Shown one piece after another: positions 5,084 through 7,300 of a stretch of 7,300 nucleotides of DNA. The stretch is from assembly GCA_024638585.1 (NCBI GenBank), contig JAHEKA010000108.1, forward strand, positions 1 to 7,300, read 5' to 3'. The DNA is from Rhodospirillales bacterium. Lineage in GTDB: Bacteria; Pseudomonadota; Alphaproteobacteria; SMXQ01. A program made the position numbers and the translations under genes. Position 1 is the first letter of the stretch, and every line of letters begins with the position of its first letter. A model generated the notes under the pieces. That model saw only the letters and a list, made by a program, of their open reading frames with translations, made no database searches and was not told the origin of the DNA.

Positions 5084-5779
5084 CTAGCCGCGGCTCAGCC
5101 GAGAGGCGGCGATGGCGATGCGCCGGTACAGGCTGGCAAAGGGGCTGACCAGGGGGTGGGTGTTGATGCCGGAATAGACCACGCCGCCGCTGCGCCGGCC
5201 GATGCCGGCCAGCACGGCCTCGCGGTCATCGGTGAAGGGGGCATCGGAATCTTTGCGCAGGCAGGCGCATCTGAGCCCGTTGATCACTTCGGAGGAGACC
5301 AGGGTGTAATCGTTGAGGGCGGCGAGGGTCTCGAAGAAGCCCGCGGTATAGTAATTGTTGCAGTGATTCTTCCAGCGCCCGCGTTGCTCCAGCTCCTCCA
5401 GGTCCGGCACCAGGTGGATGGAAACCCCACCCACCCTGAGACAGTCATGGATGTTCATGAAGCAGGTGTGCTGCGCCTCGAGGGGTTCGACATGTTCCGT
5501 GGTGCCCGAATTCGTGACGATGTCGAAGGCATCCCGCCATTGCGGGTCATCGATCTCTTGGCCCAGGTCGATCGGAAGTGCGCCGTGCTCGCCGTTCAAA
5601 TCGAAGGAGACATGCTCCACACCCCGGTTGCCGAAGTATTCCTTTCCCGTGGTTTCCCCGATGCCGTCGGCCTTGATGACCTGGTCGCCGAGTTCCAGCA
5701 TGCGCTTGCCCGCGAGCCCGCCCAACGTGCCGTCGACGCAGGTCTGGATGTAATCGAGGTAGACGGGCTGCAGCGCCAT
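5084..5779 (-). CDS. Class I SAM-dependent methyltransferase
   Basis: A 231-residue protein with a Rossmann-type methyltransferase core. Motif I is RMLELGDQ (26-33), an altered form of the usual E/DxGxGxG glycine loop. Motif II is VSFDLNGEHGALPIDL (57-72), with Asp60 placed to bind the ribose of S-adenosylmethionine. FDIVTNSGTTEHVE (85-98) is the post-II block and HDCLRVGGVSIHLVP (111-125) the motif III helix-strand. The C-terminal 60 residues are basic and probably form the acceptor-side lid. It is soluble with no signal peptide. This variant with LELGDQ and FDLNG is, as I recall, often encoded near surface-polysaccharide genes, but none are seen here and the acceptor is unknown. GGAG lies 10 bases before the ATG, a rather wide spacing. 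The preceding 65-aa gene ends 113 bases upstream. Confidence 0.85.
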   Translation of the reverse strand: MALQPVYLDYIQTCVDGTLGGLAGKRMLELGDQVIKADGIGETTGKEYFGNRGVEHVSFDLNGEHGALPIDLGQEIDDPQWRDAFDIVTNSGTTEHVEPLEAQHTCFMNIHDCLRVGGVSIHLVPDLEELEQRGRWKNHCNNYYTAGFFETLAALNDYTLVSSEVINGLRCACLRKDSDAPFTDDREAVLAGIGRRSGGVVYSGINTHPLVSPFASLYRRIAIAASRLSRG

Positions 5780-5892
5780 TGTGTCGATTCTCCGTGAGGA
5801 GCCGCTCTCATAGCACGGATCGTGTGCCTGGGCGTATCAATCGGCGCCGCGCCGGTGGGGCCGAAAGCGGTCCCAGGCAAGCGCGGTCGGGC

Positions 5893-6090
5893 TCAACTGC
5901 CGGCTTCGTCGACGCGCTTTGCGAGGTCTCTTTCGAATTCCACCAGGTCGTCCGGCGGCGGCATGCCTGTGGCTTTGATCTCGTCGATCATTTCCCTCAC
6001 CTTGAAATGAACCTCGTGTAGGTCCTCAGGCGTGTGTTCCAACCGCTGTGCCAGCAGGTTGATGGCGGCGAGGAGTTCGGTGGTGTCCAT
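5893..6090 (-). CDS. Small helical protein of unknown function (65 aa)
   Basis: I do not recognise a named family. The 65-residue protein is acidic and predicted to be largely helical: MDTTELLAAINLLAQRLEHT forms an amphipathic helix, followed by PEDLHEVHFKVREMIDEIKA, a turn at TGMPPPDD (41-48) and a last helix VEFERDLAKRVDE. There is no signal peptide, membrane segment or cysteine. The Leu/Ile spacing would suit a helical hairpin or dimer. GGAGG lies 5 bases before the ATG at 6088-6090, which decides this start over an in-frame one 19 codons upstream. Third positions are mostly G or C, as in its neighbours, supporting a real gene. It lies between the 311-aa gene and the methyltransferase gene. 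Confidence 0.75.
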   Translation of the reverse strand: MDTTELLAAINLLAQRLEHTPEDLHEVHFKVREMIDEIKATGMPPPDDLVEFERDLAKRVDEAGS

Positions 6091-6118
6091 GGAACCTCCG
6101 CTCGGCTGCTTTCGCGGA

Positions 6119-6147
6119 AGTCTATCGCCGGGCCTTGCGGAGACCAA
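6119..6147 (-). promoter_or_regulatory. Tentative promoter of the 65-aa protein gene
   Basis: On the minus strand TTGGTC (6142-6147, 3/6) and TAGACT (6119-6124, 4/6) are separated by 17 bases, giving a start about 20 bases before the ATG. The matches are weak. The DNA at 6130-6185 is less GC-rich than its surroundings, in keeping with a promoter region. Confidence 0.3.
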
Positions 6148-6227
6148 GGGAATATGGTTCAGGGGAATACGAGACTAAGGACTGTAGAGGGGCCGGCGCG
6201 GGCCCGAAGGGGACGGCAAACCGGGGA

Positions 6228-6241
6228 GGCGGCGCGCCGCC
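6228..6241 (-). repeat. GGCGGCGCGCCGCC palindrome after the 311-aa protein gene
   Basis: A perfect 14-base palindrome beginning 10 bases after the stop codon. As RNA it could form a 5-bp stem with a 4-base loop. No T-tract follows on the minus strand, so it is at best a weak terminator or 3' stabilising element. Confidence 0.35.
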
Positions 6242-6251
6242 GGGCAGCGCG

Positions 6252-7187
6252 TCAGGCGGAGAGCGACCAGTTGTCGGTCTGCACGAAATGCTTGGCGGCA
6301 AAGCGGTAGGTCTCGCGGATGACGTGTTCCGCCTCGGTCGGGTTGGTGGTATCGCTCTCGGCCCAAACCGTCATGAGGTCTTCCCACATCAGGTAAACTT
6401 GGCGCAGTTCGTCGCGGACCTTGCGCACCAGTTCCACCTTGGTGTCGTAATAGCGCAGGGTGTTAAGTACGTCGCCGACCTCGTCGTCGAGGGCGGGAAA
6501 CTTCTTGAAGAGCGTCCGCACCGGCTTTTCCAGCAGGGTGTTGCACCGGGTGATGGCTTCGCCCAGGTTGGAATCGCTGCGGTGGACCTTGTAAAGCTCC
6601 TTCAGCTTCTTGGCGATCTCGAGGATCTGCCCCAACTGATCGCGTAACGCTTCGACATAGGACATTTCCTGGGCGAAGCGGTCGACCAGCTGGACGACGT
6701 CCTCGCGCTTTTCCTTGCCGTAGCCGAGCGATTCGGCGACCTCGCTGAAGGCTTCCTGCACAAGTTTCTTGGTTTCGGGATCGTCCGCCCGCTCAAGGAA
6801 ACTTTTCGGGTCGCTGGACTCGAGCTCTTCCTTGGTAAGCCAGGCGATCAGCTGCATGGTGATTCGCGCCTTGGCGGCGAAGAGGTACTTTTCATCAACC
6901 ATCCACGAGGCTTCGCCGGTCAAGACTTCCAGCGGGACGGAATCTCCGGGGTGGATTTCCCGGACGTATTCGAGACCGTCGATGGCGTATTCGAGGAGCT
7001 TCTCGTCCTCGGACTCCGCCTCGATCTCGAACACCGACCGCAGTTGCTTGATGGGGACCGCGCCGACCGTCTCGCCCATGGAGACGTAGAGCGCAACCTC
7101 GCCGCTGCTGGTCTTGCGAAAGACGGCGCCTTCGACCGCGAACACACGGTTCTCGAAGTCGAATTTCACGTTTTCTGGGCTGCTCAC
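6252..7187 (-). CDS. Uncharacterised 311-aa protein, beta-rich N-terminus and helical/coiled-coil C-terminal part
   Basis: I do not recognise the family. Residues 1-100 alternate short strands (VKFDFENRVFAVEGAVFRK, EVALYVSMGE, GAVPIKQLRSVFEIE) and could be a small beta domain. Residues 100-311 are almost entirely helical and highly charged, with likely coiled coils at 160-200 and 245-275 and the aromatic motifs LRYYDTKVELV and QVYLMWEDLMTVW. There is a single cysteine (215), and no signal peptide or membrane segment, so it is probably cytoplasmic. The start is GTG at 7185-7187 with GGGAG about 10 bases upstream; no ATG gives a comparable start. A short upstream ORF overlaps it by GTGA. High GC at third positions and a consistent amino-acid pattern make the gene secure. 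The architecture suggests a structural or regulatory adaptor, but that is a guess. Confidence 0.8.
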   Translation of the reverse strand: MSSPENVKFDFENRVFAVEGAVFRKTSSGEVALYVSMGETVGAVPIKQLRSVFEIEAESEDEKLLEYAIDGLEYVREIHPGDSVPLEVLTGEASWMVDEKYLFAAKARITMQLIAWLTKEELESSDPKSFLERADDPETKKLVQEAFSEVAESLGYGKEKREDVVQLVDRFAQEMSYVEALRDQLGQILEIAKKLKELYKVHRSDSNLGEAITRCNTLLEKPVRTLFKKFPALDDEVGDVLNTLRYYDTKVELVRKVRDELRQVYLMWEDLMTVWAESDTTNPTEAEHVIRETYRFAAKHFVQTDNWSLSA

Positions 7188-7255
7188 GGTGTTGGAGCTC
7201 CCGCCGTCGCCGCGTTTGCCGGACCGGCCCCTGTCGCATCCCGGGCCCAGGCCAT
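7184..7255 (-). CDS. Possible 23-codon leader ORF overlapping the 311-aa gene start
   Basis: ATG at 7253-7255 opens a frame reading MAWARDATGAGPANAATAGA, then PTP, whose TGA overlaps the GTG start of the next gene in the sequence GTGA. A GGTGG element lies 5 bases before its ATG. The overlap would allow translational coupling, which could compensate for the weak SD and GTG of the main gene. The peptide is low-complexity and may be a chance reading; an in-frame stop lies 15 codons upstream, so it is not the end of a longer gene. Confidence 0.25.
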   Translation of the reverse strand: MAWARDATGAGPANAATAGAPTP

Positions 7256-7264
7256 TGAACCACC

Positions 7265-7283
7265 AAAAATAGCGGGATTCCCG
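7265..7283 (-). terminator. Weak terminator-like hairpin at the right edge
   Basis: On the minus strand CGGGA/TCCCG (7273-7283, effective stem 4 bp, loop 3) is followed by CTATTTTTGG, with T5 at 7269-7265. It could end a minus-strand gene lying beyond the window. The stem is short, so confidence is low. Confidence 0.25.
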
Positions 7284-7300
7284 TTAAGAGATGGTTACCT

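Noticed and set aside
4490..5797. Plus-strand open frame of 435 codons
   Set aside because: It is antisense to the PRC-barrel and methyltransferase genes, which have recognisable motifs and ribosome binding sites. Its length is a by-product of high GC content.
5780..5892. Promoter for the methyltransferase gene
   Set aside because: The best TTGATA and TATGAG pair is 22 bases apart, outside the working range; no other pair stands out.
1..7300. CRISPR array, transposon or toxin-antitoxin system
   Set aside because: No regularly spaced repeats, transposase motifs, terminal inverted repeats with target duplication, or paired small toxin/antitoxin genes were seen on either strand.

Overview
The window looks like chromosomal DNA of a GC-rich alphaproteobacterium, most likely Rhodospirillales or a close relative. 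The reasons are the strong GC bias at third codon positions, AGGAG-type ribosome binding sites before most genes, a tRNA-Arg(ACG) with discriminator G73 of the alphaproteobacterial type, and a lipoprotein whose C-terminal domain I associate with that order. The taxonomy is inference. All nine well-supported protein genes lie on the minus strand; the only plus-strand gene is the tRNA. There is no rRNA, CRISPR array, transposase or integrase.

In minus-strand transcription order (right to left): 7187-6252 encodes a 311-aa protein of unknown function that starts with GTG and is preceded by a possible 23-codon leader ORF. A 65-aa helical protein follows (6090-5893), then a SAM-dependent methyltransferase (5779-5084). 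Next come two envelope-type genes: a secreted PRC-barrel protein (4930-4508) and a small glycine-zipper lipoprotein (4442-4215) that ends at a strong intrinsic terminator. An AT-rich island (about 3850-4000) holds the likely promoter of an orphan Flp/type IVb pilin (3835-3485) with an unusual Gly/Lys-rich tail.

The tRNA-Arg gene (3232-3308, plus strand) and the pilin gene converge on a bidirectional terminator (3382-3415). The tRNA and the next minus-strand gene, a 407-aa lipoprotein with a coiled coil and an OmpA-like end (2918-1695), diverge from about 3018-3231. The lipoprotein gene has its own promoter and terminator and is probably monocistronic.

The left end is a catabolic-type operon with a good sigma70 promoter (1580-1608): an isochorismatase-type amidohydrolase (1530-829), a cysteine-dioxygenase-like cupin (771-187) and the start of a TauD/TfdA dioxygenase that leaves the window (146-1). 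A hydrolase plus two iron oxygenases suggests stepwise breakdown of an amide- or thiol-containing compound; the substrate cannot be read from the sequence.

Most of the window is ordinary housekeeping or accessory content. The parts most worth a second look are the three-enzyme cassette, the tailed orphan pilin with its AT-rich control region, and the unrecognised 311-aa protein.
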